From: Coniella vitis
Lineage: Eukaryota > Ascomycota > Sordariomycetes > Diaporthales > Schizoparmaceae
Direction of reading: 5' to 3'
NCBI GenBank assembly: GCA_011317545.1
Contig: WUJK01000016.1
Span: 248,001 to 312,000 of the forward strand
DNA: 64,000 bases
Each line of letters starts with the position of its first letter. Positions within the stretch are counted from its first letter, which is position 1. Made by a program: the position numbers and the translations under genes. This document shows, one piece after another, positions 46,870-58,389 of this stretch. The notes under the pieces are model-generated. The model worked only from the letters and a program-made list of their open reading frames with translations. It did not search any database and was not told the origin of the DNA.

Positions 46870-49480
46870 ACTTAGCTTGCTGGGTGGTCGGGCTTGCTGC
46901 AGTTGAGATTCAGTCAATCTACAAGATGATGTAGAGTGATGGCGCCCTGAGGGAGAGTTGAATGTAGAAAGGTCGAAAAATTGGTAGCATAGCAATGCAA
47001 AAAACAGGTAGGCAAGGTAAGGAGAGCCACAGGTCGATAGGGCGGCAAGAGAGATGGAAGGCAAGGCGGGCGCTGTTAAACAGACGGACTTTGCGATAAT
47101 GAGGGAAGAATCGGACAGAACCGCGTCAAGTGTACTGGCAGATCTGCAGAATGTTTTACCATTCCAGCAAGGCATTGTACCCAGTAAAATGTTACAGACC
47201 GCCTGTAGGCCAGGGCCTGGAGGCCAGCGCGCTCAGAACAGCATAGGGGCTGGTGGTGCTGCAAATAGCAGACCAGGCCTGAATGACCCTTAGAGAAGCA
47301 CCAGAGCTACTTGCTGCAGAGCCTGAGTACAGTGCAGCTAGAACCTACCGACCCTGGCTGCGTGGGCAAAGGTCACCACTATCTTTGCAAGCCTGACCTT
47401 TCCAGAGGCCCTCCAAATCGCTCCGCTGTTTTCCTTTCTCCAAAGCTCTCTACTCTGCCCTTCCCCCCTCTTACTATTCAATCAATGAATCACCATACCT
47501 CGCACGCCGCTTGCCATCACTGCTAACCAAAGCCATTCGGAACACAGAAAGCCCATCACAACTACCCACTATCAACAGCAGCCCACGAACTAAATTAACA
47601 GCTCCTGGTGCCATCGTGGTTTTTATTCCTTGTATTGCCACAATTTCGACGCGGCAATACAAAATAGTTTCTCGATATTTCTTTCTGAGCAACCTGCAAA
47701 ATGCATCCTATCTCACCATTCCGGCCGTCTAGGTTCTAGCAGCCGCGCTTACTACCTGCAGCTCTTTTGCTCCTCTGGCTTGATGAGCCTTCGCCCAGGA
47801 TCTGGGGCTTCTGAGCACAATTCTGACAAATGGACAACTTTGTAGCCGTGCGACCCACGAAAGCAAACTTGACGGCATCCAATCTACGCCCCGGGGATGA
47901 GCTGAACGCTGCCTGAACAGAAAGGATCATGACGCGGACCAGTGTTTATACTTGCCCAGCCGCCGCATGATGGGCTTCCTAAGTCATCTGACCTGCGATC
48001 CGCTCAGAAAGCAGTTCATACCAAGTAGAAAGGTTGGGAAAGACTTTCACTGTCCATGATCCTGTTTCTCCTTAGCACCGCACCCCGTTAAACTCGTGCC
48101 AATTGTGACTATTTTTGCATCGTCTTTAGCTGACAGGATACCTGTCGCGTCGTTTCAGAGACATCGTCTAGGCTTTTTGCCGACGAACGAGAATATAGCC
48201 TCCGGTGCCCCACAGTCGCTATACCAACTTCCTCTGGGCATCGGCATTTCCGACACGGCGTCCCCAGCTCACTGAGAAAGGATACTCTCGTCGTCGACGG
48301 CAATAAACATAAGCGGCAAGCTTAGCCGAAGAACAAGAAGAAGAAGAAGAAGCAGAGACAAAAGCAGGGGAAAGAAGAGGTGTGAATGTGGGTCGTCGAC
48401 GAAAAGAGCTGATGCGGATGGCTTGGGACAAGGTAACAGACGCATCCATTGCAGCGGGTTGAACAAGGATGGGGCAGACGCTGGATTATTGGAGTAGCAT
48501 GGATACAAATACGAGCATTGGTTTCAATGGTGTGCAAGATGGTGTTGCCCGACATGAAGACGAGAGCATGGACTCGTCGTCTTGGGTCGCATAGCACGAA
48601 CGTCACGCGACCATCTGGTCCGTCGACTGAGAAAAGAAAAGAGGCTGGGCGACAGGCAGTGTATGTGACTTGGGCCGCAGAGATAATGGTGGCTAGAAAC
48701 GCGCGGATCGTTTATAACAAGGCATTTATCAGGATTTTGGGGCCACGTCATGGCCAGGCGAAAAAGAATCACTCTTCTGAAGACAAGCGCAGTAACGATA
48801 ACTGGACTTGGCTCGAAGGATCATGCCGTTAGGTTGCAAGTAGTTGATCTTTCAAAATGTATATACAGCTCCAAACGATTGTGGTCATGTCGTTGAGAAC
48901 TTTGAGGCTCAATTGGCTGCTACGTTAGAATAAACTCTGGCACGGAGTAGGACGTTCCACTGAAGGAGCTAGCTATAGCGGGTTCGCAGGCCTGATCGGC
49001 AGATCTAGCGGGGGCCTGGCGACGCCGAACTTGGCACATCGGTGGGCCAGTCCCCCCCACTAAGACACGATGCCGCACTCGATTAGCACAACGGAAAATG
49101 TACATATGTACTCAGTTACTTTGCCTGAAGCTACGCCCCATAATACTCAACTTCCGAGAAAAAGATCACAAGCTTTCACCGAAGTGTGTCTTGCCCATAA
49201 CGCCATGCCGCAGTCTACGCAGACAATAGCACAAGTTAGCCAGGAGTCCTGAACTTCTGGCTGACAGAGGCCTTAACGGACATCTCTGTACGTAAGCGCC
49301 GTTCCCGCCTTTCCTTCTCATGCCTGAACATCCGGCCTTGCTCTCTTCACGCTTGTCACTCGTATCGATCTGATTCATTGTACTTATGTTTACTCTGATT
49401 CTGCGATCAGTTCTCAAGCCTCAAGAGCCACCCACTGCGCAAGCGAATCCCTCTGCGAAACACAGCCAACGAACTTGTAT
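46870..49480. other. No well-supported gene
   Basis: Frames such as 48449-48832 plus and 48219-48772 minus overlap and lack ATG starts or domains. CT-rich tracts at 47400-47480 and GAAGAA repeats at 48330-48375 occur. Confidence 0.3.
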
Positions 49481-49488
49481 CCAAGTCA

Positions 49489-51416
49489 ATGTTTCCGGCT
49501 TCGTCGAATCGCGATATGGCTGATGCGTCTCGGCCACAACATCAGACTGCCACGCGACGCCAGGCTGGGGTTGCTTCTGCCTCAAGACTTGCATCTTTGT
49601 CTGCGCTGCTCCTTCCCCGACGCAGTCCAGTGGCAGAAGGTACCGACAACCAATCTACATCCATCACCTCGACAAGAACTCGGGGGCGGATGGTGCCGAT
49701 ATTATTGCTTCCCATGGTCAGCCACGCCCGTCGCGCATCATTGAAATTCCGGATGGGAGCCACTGACATTTTGGCACGAATAATGGTCACGACGTTTTGG
49801 GCGCATGAAACATCAGGACAACTTGGGCCGACGGTGGTCTGAACGAGCCACTTAGCTGGAGGACTTCCGCAGCCTCATTTTCTGTAGCTGCTTTGCTGAG
49901 TGTTGCTTGCTTTTTCATCCTGAGTAATAATTACGCCAAGGTAATAGAATCGATGATTGCGTTTAGTGTAGTCAAGATAGCGCAGGCGGGATTCACTGGC
50001 AATTCTGGCTTGGTCAGTAGCGAGTTGAACCAAGCAGCCAAAGATAACACTGCTCCTACAGCTCGCACATTGCACTACGTAGTCCTAAGAGCAAGTGGAG
50101 CGGTTGGTATATTTGTACTCGAGCATCTTGTCCATTGGCGCCCTTTGGTTATGAATCCCAATGTGCACACAGGCCTGTGACAAGTAGCCCCTCGACGCTT
50201 TACTGCTACGGCTGGTGGCACACTAGGAGGACAAGCTGCTTCTCAGCAATGCTTTGAAATCCAGCCATATTCCTGGATTGATGACTTCCCTACACTACCA
50301 GTTATACTATACAAAGTGGGTGGCAGTGGAAGGATCTTGAACCACAATCATAGCATCTACAACAGTTCCTAGCATCGTGGCCTGCCGGTGCTGCTTTATA
50401 GAGGCATCCTGTGACAGACTCAGCTACGCCTTACTCAGAGAGGTGGTGTGAGAATCGTCCAAACGTTGGCAGGGGCGTTGAAGCAGTCGGCTATCTCTAA
50501 ATTTGAAGAGCTCCTGAGCAATGATCAAACGAGTGAGGATATCCCCGGCAATGCGACGAAGACCACTACCACCGCCACCACACCGACGCGAAAAGGCTGG
50601 CGGGAATTCTAATCTGAACGCTAGCATGGCGGGAGAGGATTGGACCAAGTTCGTGCCTACGGCAACACCACCATCTCACCAATACTACAACAGCAGGCTT
50701 CTTTGACCATATGTCCAAAAGTTTTATTGGCACTGTTGCGCTCTATGTCCCCGCTGCTGCTTTTGCACAAGGCAGTGAACCCTACGGCAGTTACATTGTT
50801 CAGTCCCAGTGTCGCTACTCGTGGTAACAGGCACAAACAGTGACAGCTTTTGAATTCAATGACTTGGCATGGCATGACACCGCAGCTACAACGTGCAAGA
50901 GCTGAAACGCTGGCAGCGCTTTGTTGGAATCCTGGTTGGAGTCCTGGCCCTGGTCTTGAGTTGCAGGTCCAGGGCGCCCCAGGGACGGCTGGGACGTATG
51001 CTCGGGGTTAGGGGAGACGCGAGAACCGAAGAAGCGAAACAGGCATTTTGGACTCTCCTTACAGACACTCGTCGACTGCATAGAGGACTTGCATCCCTTG
51101 CAAGATTGGATAGCATACTATGGTACCTTAACACTGGGCTTATGGAAGTTCTCAGACTATCGCACACAGGCGTGGTAGCCGCACAGGCTTTGCAGAGTCT
51201 AGGCGAGGTGGGTCGCATTGCAAAGGGCAACGGCTCCGGCGCGAGCACACTGGTCTCGGCGTTCAAGAGACGCGCAAGTTCTTGCAAAGGGTTAGCGCTG
51301 CTATGGAATCCCTGAAATGGTGCATTGAGCGAGTCGAGGCTCGTCGGCAAGTGCATCAAGAGGCTGCGACTACTGTAATAGCGGAGAAGAAGATGAAGAA
51401 AAGAAAGGCTGATTAA
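49489..51416 (+). CDS. Hypothetical multi-exon gene with helical C-terminus and nuclear-type basic end
   Basis: Several plus-strand segments look truly coding. An ATG at 49489 opens MFPASSNRDMADASR with a basic, Ser/Thr-rich continuation (STRTRGR). At about 50418-50608 a frame reads RIVQTLAGALKQ, KFEELLSNDQTSEDIPG and a Thr-rich tail. At 50900-51208 follow EEAKQAFWTLLTDTRRLHRG and VAAQALQSLGE. A 62-nt intron (GTGGGT...CAAGAG) would join the last to TRKFLQRVSAAMESLKW and the end EKKMKKRKAD, stop at 51414-51416. The C-terminal third is amphipathic helix. Inner exon borders between 49.8 and 50.9 kb are unresolved, so the model is partial. No family recognised. Confidence 0.4.
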
Positions 51417-53880
51417 TGATATTGGCTGTCGATATCGGATGGGCACAGAACCGCGGGTGGACCCTAAGGAAAAGCACCAATATTGATCATGCCTTCATTT
51501 GCAGCATCACGTATCTATGCTCACTTCATTTTGTTTTGCTTTTTCTTTTCTTTTTCTTTTTTACTGCGACTTTATTATTGATATTGACTTTCCATAGCTT
51601 CGGGTACGGTTTCCGTCCAGAGGGGTACATATTCCGGTCACCAAAAAGTAAGCAAGTATACGTAACGTACGTGGACCATGCTTTTCATTTCTGAAGCTTG
51701 TCTGGAATGGTAGAGTTACTCGACGGAACATTCTCTCCGTACGCTGCACCTGAAGCTTTCTTGGTACGCTGTAATATTGCAGACATAACGATGCTTTTGC
51801 ATACTGTCCACGGCTGGCTACTTTGTGATGTACACTGTGCGCAGCACGCGATGCGGGACTGTGCATGAGCCTGTGACTCACACCGTACGTATTTGTACAA
51901 ACGATCGACTTCATGTTAGGCTGTTAAGTTCTTCACTACTATGTGAAAGTCACTTCAGATATTTCAGAACATTATCAGTATGCGTCATTACTCTGACTGA
52001 TGCCGGCTGAGTGTTGGCCGGAGTGGAAACGGAAGCTACGCAACGCTGGATCTGGCAATCAGCTAAGGAAAAAAGAGCTCGATACTATGTACCATAGTAC
52101 CAAGGAGGCAGCCAATTACCATTACCCACTAAGGTAGTAGCTAGCGGTGTGTAGTCTCAGGCAGCAGTTGCATGGTGTTTGTCAACGGGACAGTGCCTGA
52201 CAACCCGCAGCCAGAAGTAGCAGCGGCGGCAGCAGCGACAGATTCTGGCCACCGCCATTCCGTAGAGGCACTTTTGAATTCAGCTGCGCAGAACCTGATT
52301 TAAATCTACGTTGTGAGTTTACCATGTACAGCAGTGGCTTGATCATCCAATATCAGTATACTAGGGCATGAAGGTTCGAAAATGCATGTGTGAGCAACAT
52401 CATAATGGACCCAGAGTTGGAATAATTTGAATGGCAGAATGGGGAGCCAGGCGTCGGGACAGAGGGGACCAGGGGGACCAAACTCCGCCGGGCCAAAAGT
52501 ATGGCCCCGCAGCCCCGCAGCCCCGCAGCGCCTTCTCCAAATATGTGTTCTCCTCCTACCCCGCTTCTGCGATCCGCCCGCCCGCGCGCCCGCCCGCCCA
52601 GCAGAGCAGGCACTCAGCACTCAGCTGCCAGGCAACCACATCAGTGATGGGTTGCAAATGACGTTGGGGTGTCAATGTTTACTTTGGTTCGAGCAATACC
52701 AACTTCCTCGCGTCAATTCCAGTACTGTTTCCCATTCACTCCTACACAACCAACCACTTCTGCCACTCAAACTGCCCTCAGTCAACAATCACTTTGGCAA
52801 TTACAAGCATTGTCAACTCATCGCTTTCAGCACTCTTCAAACATTGAGCAAGCCTGCGCCAATCATTGGATAGCGGTCCCCGCCTCGGTCACAGTCATCC
52901 ATTGCACCCCTGTTGCTCAGCTTCTTGGCAAGCTTCTTCCTCCAAAACACGATTTACTCGTCGTCGTGTGCATTCTTCCCCCAGCACAGCAACGGCGGCA
53001 CGGTCGACGGCGGCGACAATGATCCTGCGTCTGAAGCAGACCGCTTGTCCCCCTTCGACATCTTCTGCGGACCTAGTCGAGGCCATGCCATGTCATACTC
53101 GAGTGCCTTGGCGACGTGAAAGTCCATGCTCTTGGTCTGAGAAGGCCACCATGGCAGAGACTGTCGTGGCTGGATGCGGAGCTACTTAGCCACAGGTTAG
53201 TGAAGACTCCATTCCAGCCCCAGAACGAGGTCCATTTATATAAGAGTGAGAATACTTACGATCAAGCTGACGTTGGCGCATTCCAGGTCTGCGAGTCCTA
53301 CCCACGGACACCTGTCACCTCAAGCTGACCCAACGCTTCGTGCAACACGCTTGTCTTCGATTTTCTTGTGACATGCCCGTTCCATGTCCGTCCAAAGCGG
53401 TGGTGGCAGCGGCAGCAGCCAACCCCCCCCCCCCGGCAGCGATGTTTCGAATATCCGGGCGATGGGGTTGGTGTTGATGAATTTGCCTGCCGCCTCTACC
53501 ACCTCTACAACCACGACCACCTCCTGCCGCCTTTTCAATCTTGACCACACGAGGAGGGCATCGTTGCTATGACGATGGAACCAACAAGTTTCTTGGTATA
53601 AGGGCGTGAAGTTTACTGGAACAACAAAGGAAGGAAGAGGAAGAAGACGAGGAAAAAGATGGAAACAGATTGAGCGAGTCAAAGAAAAAAGGCACATTGT
53701 TTCCTGGTTCGTAATTTGTCAGCCATGCCCCCCAATTCAGCGCGTGTATTGACTCAGATGTGCAGCGCAGAGACACATAAAAGTGGAAAATGCAGGACGC
53801 CACTGACCAAGTGCAATAAAGAGATGCACCTTACAGATACATGAGATGCAACTCGGACAGGCCAACCGGGCCTGCGACCA
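51417..53880. other. No well-supported gene
   Basis: GC-rich tandem CCCGC/CGCCC stretches occur at 52505-52600. Plus-strand frames at 52427-53189 are low complexity and lack clear starts. A C-run sits at 53422-53433. Confidence 0.3.
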
Positions 53881-53961
53881 TTTCAGTGTTATAGGTGCTG
53901 AGAAACAATGGCCAGGTGAGTACGGTTATCAATTGGATCAAGCCACCCTTAGCCACACGGC

Positions 53962-54558
53962 TTGCTTGCAGCAGCAGATGCTGGCTTTCTCATCAAGTGC
54001 AAAGCTGACGTCCTTTCTTTCGTGAGCAGTTCTGCGAAGGCAGGAGAGGCACTGAGTTCGCGAACGGTGGCACACGTATCCACTGGCCGAAGTGCGCTAC
54101 TCATCGAGGGCTCGCTAGGCGCCGTATGCGATGCGGTCGATACGGTTTTCCAGCCTGGTAGTAGTGCACGGAAGCGGGCATTTGTCGCAGTGCGGCCTCC
54201 AGGTCACCATTGCTCGGCAGACTACCGCTCGGGCTTTTGCTGGATCAACAATGTGCATGTGTGCATCATGCACGCGATCCAAGGCGGTCTCGTCTTATTA
54301 CGCTTGATTGAAGATGCGAGTGTAGCGCAGAATGTCAGAGTCAGGCCTGTCCACGCCTGCCACACTACACGATGGTTGGAGCCTGACTGGGATGGAGATG
54401 TGAAGGAGCCGTCGTCAAGATTGTTGGGCTCTGCGGGTGGTGATGGTGGCGAGGAACATGGTGATTCTGCTGAAATGCACGCAGAAGCAGAGGCAGAGGC
54501 GGAGGCGGAGGTGGAGCGTCTTGAGATTGAACGCACACATGTCCAGGCTCGCTTCTAG
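53962..54558 (+). pseudogene. Truncated Hos3-like histone deacetylase relic
   Basis: The frame contains EGSLGAVCDAVDTVF and then AFVAVRPPGHHCSADYRSG with FCWINNVHV, the N-terminal half of the class II HDAC catalytic domain; His82-His83 of PPGHH are kept. Family members continue within about 20-30 residues to an Asp-His zinc site (FDLHHGDG type). Here the sequence departs after NNVHV-CIMHA into unrelated residues and ends with a Glu/Ala repeat and a stop at 54558. So the zinc ligands are missing and the product cannot be an active deacetylase. A GTGAGT donor after ATGGCCAG (53908-53915) and GCTTGCAG acceptor fit an intron, but the ATG is out of frame with the HDAC segment. A recent partial duplication or a broken gene is likely. 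Confidence 0.65.
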
Positions 54559-54559
54559 A

Positions 54560-55050
54560 CACACAAGCGTGGACCTGAAGGTTTGTCGGATACAGGAGAC
54601 GACAACCACGCAGGTTGCCAACAAAATGACGCGAACTCCGATAGCGGGATATTTGAAGTTCGCGTTCTTTTGTTGGCGACCTGCCAATGTAGCCTTTGTC
54701 ACTGACAATCAATATAAACGTTTTGAACCTAACTACTTGTTGCGCGCAAGATACGACCCAACTCTATCGACCTCGGCTATCTCTCTGTACACTTATCGTT
54801 GCCGTTTTACCAGACCCTCCTTGAATCACAAGCTTCTTCCGCCCTAGCATTCCACAACCGGCACCCCACAAGCCGACCAAACATGCAGCGATATACTAGA
54901 GCACCAAGAACGGTTACATCGCAGAATTTGTCTGCGGGACTACCATCATCTATTCCCACAAACTAGATAGAAGATGACGGCAGATGGGTACAGATAGTAT
55001 AATTTTATCTTTTATATTTTGCCAGCTGAGCCAAGCCCTTAAGCCCAACG
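54560..55050. other. Short intergenic stretch; nothing recognised
   Basis: Separates the HDAC relic from the 3' end of the next minus-strand gene. No feature seen. Confidence 0.4.
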
Positions 55051-55053
55051 ACT

Positions 55054-56691
55054 TCAAGACAGCTCAGAGCTATTTCCAGATGTTGGTGCAGGAGTACTCC
55101 TACCAATATCCATCTTCGAATTCATCATTGTCTCCGTGTCTCTTGCCTCAGACAACTCCTCCTCAGTACCACGCTGCGTGCTGACATCTCCGAGCACCAG
55201 TCCGAAAGCCTTTCGGAGCGCAGCATCGTATTGAACATGACTATCAGAATCAACAGAGGCGCAATCTTCATAAGTTAAGTTGGCAGTAGAGGCACCACCA
55301 CCAGCTGGATAGCCTTGTGGTCCTCCAAAGCCTGCTGAAGCTCCCAGTAGCGCTCTTTCTATCTTACCATCGTCTCTGTCCTGACCATCTCCTTCCCCCA
55401 CTTCCTTTTTGACAGGTTTAAATGTGACTCGCTTAATGGGTCGTATGTTGTTGACTCTACGCCGGAGTGCAGTGGACTCAATCCTGGCAACGGTAGTGAA
55501 GCTTGACCGTGAGGTACGGCGGTCAGGTACCGGCAGAAGAGGACTTTTGGGAAGCTGTGCAAGGGAATTACGACGTGCTCTGGCTGGCGACCTGGTACCT
55601 GCTTTATTATTTCTTATATTAGCTAGGATATCCTGTGCTGACCTTGAGTATCCTGATAATCAATGCGCCTTACCTGCGGCTTGGGCCGGTTGGTTCTGTG
55701 TTTGACCTTCGGAAATACGCCTTGTCTTGAGGCCCCGCAACCACTCTTTGGCCGTTTCGAAACGTCCTTGCTTTCCTAAGCCTACAGCAGCTTGATCCCA
55801 GCACCATTTACACTTATAGGTTCCAGAAGCAGAAGCCGAAGCAGAAGCATTGGCTTGACTCTGTGCCTGGGCCTCGGCCTTAGGGTCGTGCTGCAACCAG
55901 AGAATGCCCTCCTTCTGTGCTGTTTCCCAAAGGTCCTCAACCAACTGACAGAGCCGCGGCTGGAAGAGTCGGTTAAATGCGTCTCCATGGACCACGTTGC
56001 ACCGCTTGAGTATCTCCTGACACCATTCTGACGACAGTGATAACTTGAAATTGGCAAGTTGGTCCATGTCGACGGCGGCGCGCGAAGCTGTAGTAATGAC
56101 CCGCAGCATACAGCCAGGAGGGTGAGGTTTGTCAGAGGTCGATGACGGTGTCGAGGGCAAGAGGACGTGAAGAGGACATTCAATATGCTCACTGGCCTCA
56201 GACAAAGCCACGAGCGCAGTGGCCTTGGTGCCCAGATCCCACTCAACCTTGGTGCGCTCTGCAGTGGCACGGTTGGGAGCACCGGGGATTTGCTTGCAAT
56301 AACAAAGCACCGAAGTACCACAGATCATCTAGCGAGAGATGCGTAGAGATAGTCAGTACCATGATTCATCTCAGTCGGCCAGCAGCAAGTCATTAAAGCA
56401 AAAGGCTGGAGGCCAATGTAAACAATATATCCAAGGAGACGGCCCATGGGTACGGCCTATAAGAATCAATGGAAGGGCACAAGTATCAAATTGTCCGCTG
56501 AAAGATAAGAAGATGCAATGCAAATCTCTTCAACAACTGCACCTCGAACAACTGCACCTCGAACAACGTCGAGAAGACTCTGGACTTACAGCATCGCTGT
56601 TCCGCAGGAACGTATTCTCCCGTCTGTGACCACCTTCTCGGGCGTCCATCTGTAGCAAAAATAGGTCTGTGTCTTGTGGCGCTTTTGCCAT
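55054..56691 (-). CDS. Hypothetical protein, 433 aa, three exons
   Basis: Exon 1 is 56691-56590 (MAKAPQDTDLFLL, 34 codons), intron 56589-56329 (261 nt, GTAAGT...GCTAG, phase 0), exon 2 is 56328-55674, intron 55673-55599 (75 nt, GTAAGG, CTAGCTAAT branch, phase 1), exon 3 is 55598-55054. The frame closes exactly. Residues 124-185 form a helical region (LSSEWCQEILKRC, LCQLVEDLWETAQKEGILWL). An Ala/Ser/Gln repeat precedes YKCKWCWDQ with a CxxC pair (Cys207, Cys210) and a helical KEWLRGLKTRR. Exon 3 is basic and Ser/Arg-rich, then acidic. One CxxC alone does not define a zinc finger. The long first intron may hide a further exon. No family recognised. Confidence 0.7.
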
Positions 56692-57420
56692 TGTACCGTA
56701 GCAAGTGTAGAGATTTGTGTAGTGGAGAAAAAATCACTGTCCGTGAGACGGGATAGTACTGGAGAAAGCGATATGAGTTTGGAACGAAAAGGAAAGAATC
56801 AGGAGAAACATCCAAGACTATGGCACTTCTCAGCTTTTCATATTGGCATGTTGACCAAGCTTTCTGCTTGTCTCTGCGAATAGCCAATGAATGCACAGTA
56901 ATACTGAGTGATGCCAATTATTAATGTGTTTGAGTCTAATCTGCTTCCTTTCCAAGGGGCGATTGCGTTTGATCAGAATCAAGAGATCTCAGTCCTGCCC
57001 GCAACGGCCCTGAAAACGACGTGTCAACGTAATACGTCACCCCCAGATTGATTTTCCCTGTCCTTGCCTTTGCGCTTGCTTGATCCAGCTCCTGATAATC
57101 CTCCTCCTGATGTTGGCCCTGATGTCGACCCAGAACCCTTGGTCACAGCATCTCTCTCTTAGCTGATAGTAGCAGCGGCCCTCCCCTTCTCCATCTCTTG
57201 CTTCTTGTGCTTTCGAATCAACGCTGTAAGGTGGTGTTTCGCCAGGTGCACCGTCTCTGGATTTGCGAGGGTGCTCTGTTGCTTCCTTAAGCGAGGCTAT
57301 TCTTTCTTAGGTGAAAGGAGAGAAGAAGAATCACGCACTGTGTGGTCATTAAAAGCGGTCAAGACCGTTTGTCCTGGTTGGAAATGGTCCTGGGCGTAGA
57401 CTGACCTGGACTCTGCACCT
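56692..57420. other. Intergenic; promoter side of the 433-aa gene
   Basis: Only short frames. CT-rich runs at 57040-57200 fit a promoter. Confidence 0.35.
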
Positions 57421-58151
57421 TCAGATTCTTGGTCGGCCGTCTAGAACGTCTGCCGTCGCTGAGACACTTGAGTCTGGAATCGCCGCGACTCTGGAGTTTA
57501 GTCTGCATGACTGGCCGTCAAAGACGACCAAGGAGGGTCCGTCGTCTGGTGCAAACGCTGGGTTGGCCGCAAAGGACTTTGTGTCTCTCCACAATCGGAT
57601 AACTGCGTCGTTGGCTTCCGTCATGGACAAGGCCTGCAGCCTGGGCGTGCTGTCATTGACGCCATCAACCTGGTCGTAATGACGATGATGATGCTGATGC
57701 TGATCCGCTTCACCTTCTCTAGCATCTTCACCGCCATGATGGATTTGAGACACACCATTGGCAGCAGTCTGCACCTGGCCGCTGTTATCGCCACCGCCAT
57801 CATCACCATGGACACTAGCCGGCTTGATCTGAGCATGTTGTCTCTCCAGCTCAGGCAGAACCTTTAGCCCTAATTGCGATACCGAGACAGGAATGCAAAT
57901 AGGCTTTTAGCATCTCAGGCCTATCTTTCAAGGAAGATGGTCTTACCACGCTGCCACCCTGCCCGCCCTGGTCTTGCTCTTGAGGCGTTCGCGGCGCCCA
58001 CGTGTCGCCGGGCAGAACTGGTGTGCACGTCAATGTCCAAGCCAGTCTCCGTGACCTGGGCCAGTGCAGCCTCATCTAAAAGCTTCTCAGAAACCCATAC
58101 GAAGGAGCTGGGGTGAGCGTAAGCCCCTGCAAATACGCTCGTTTGCTTCAA
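57421..58151 (-). CDS. Hypothetical gene, 3' exons; upstream part out of frame
   Basis: Exon 58151-57947 reads VFAGAYAHPSSFVWVSEKL, LDEAALAQVTETGLDIDVH and a basic tail. A 77-nt intron (57946-57870, GTAAGA...ATTAG, phase 1) joins it to exon 57869-57421, with a His-rich stretch (HQHHHRHYD) and LSMTEANDAVIRLWRDTKSF, ending GRPRI. Upstream of 58151 the same frame has TAG, while a neighbouring frame (about 58270-58150) reads QDTLAAANPDNTSDALTRG and EVVVEANERI, which looks genuine. Either an intron ending GTTGTAG or a one-base frameshift near 58120-58150 separates them, so this may be a pseudogene. No family recognised. Confidence 0.5.
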
Positions 58152-58389
58152 CTACAACTTCTCCTCCTTTGGATGTCTTAGATCCGCGAGTGAGAGCGTC
58201 TGATGTATTGTCTGGGTTAGCAGCCGCAAGTGTATCTTGGCCGGCTGGAAAGGGTTGGTTATCTTGAAATCAAGGATAAGGTAAGTTGCAGAGTGCTTAG
58301 TTGCGACTGGCTGGCTGGCTGTCTTGGTTTCTTTGCTTCTCAGGAAAAGAGGTATAGTGACGTCTATATGGCAGGAAAATTTCATCTGG

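Noticed and set aside
52850..53000. Cys/His clusters in a spurious frame (and a CHLCDAPGH string near 46460) as zinc fingers
   Set aside because: The fourth ligand is missing or the frame is not otherwise coding.
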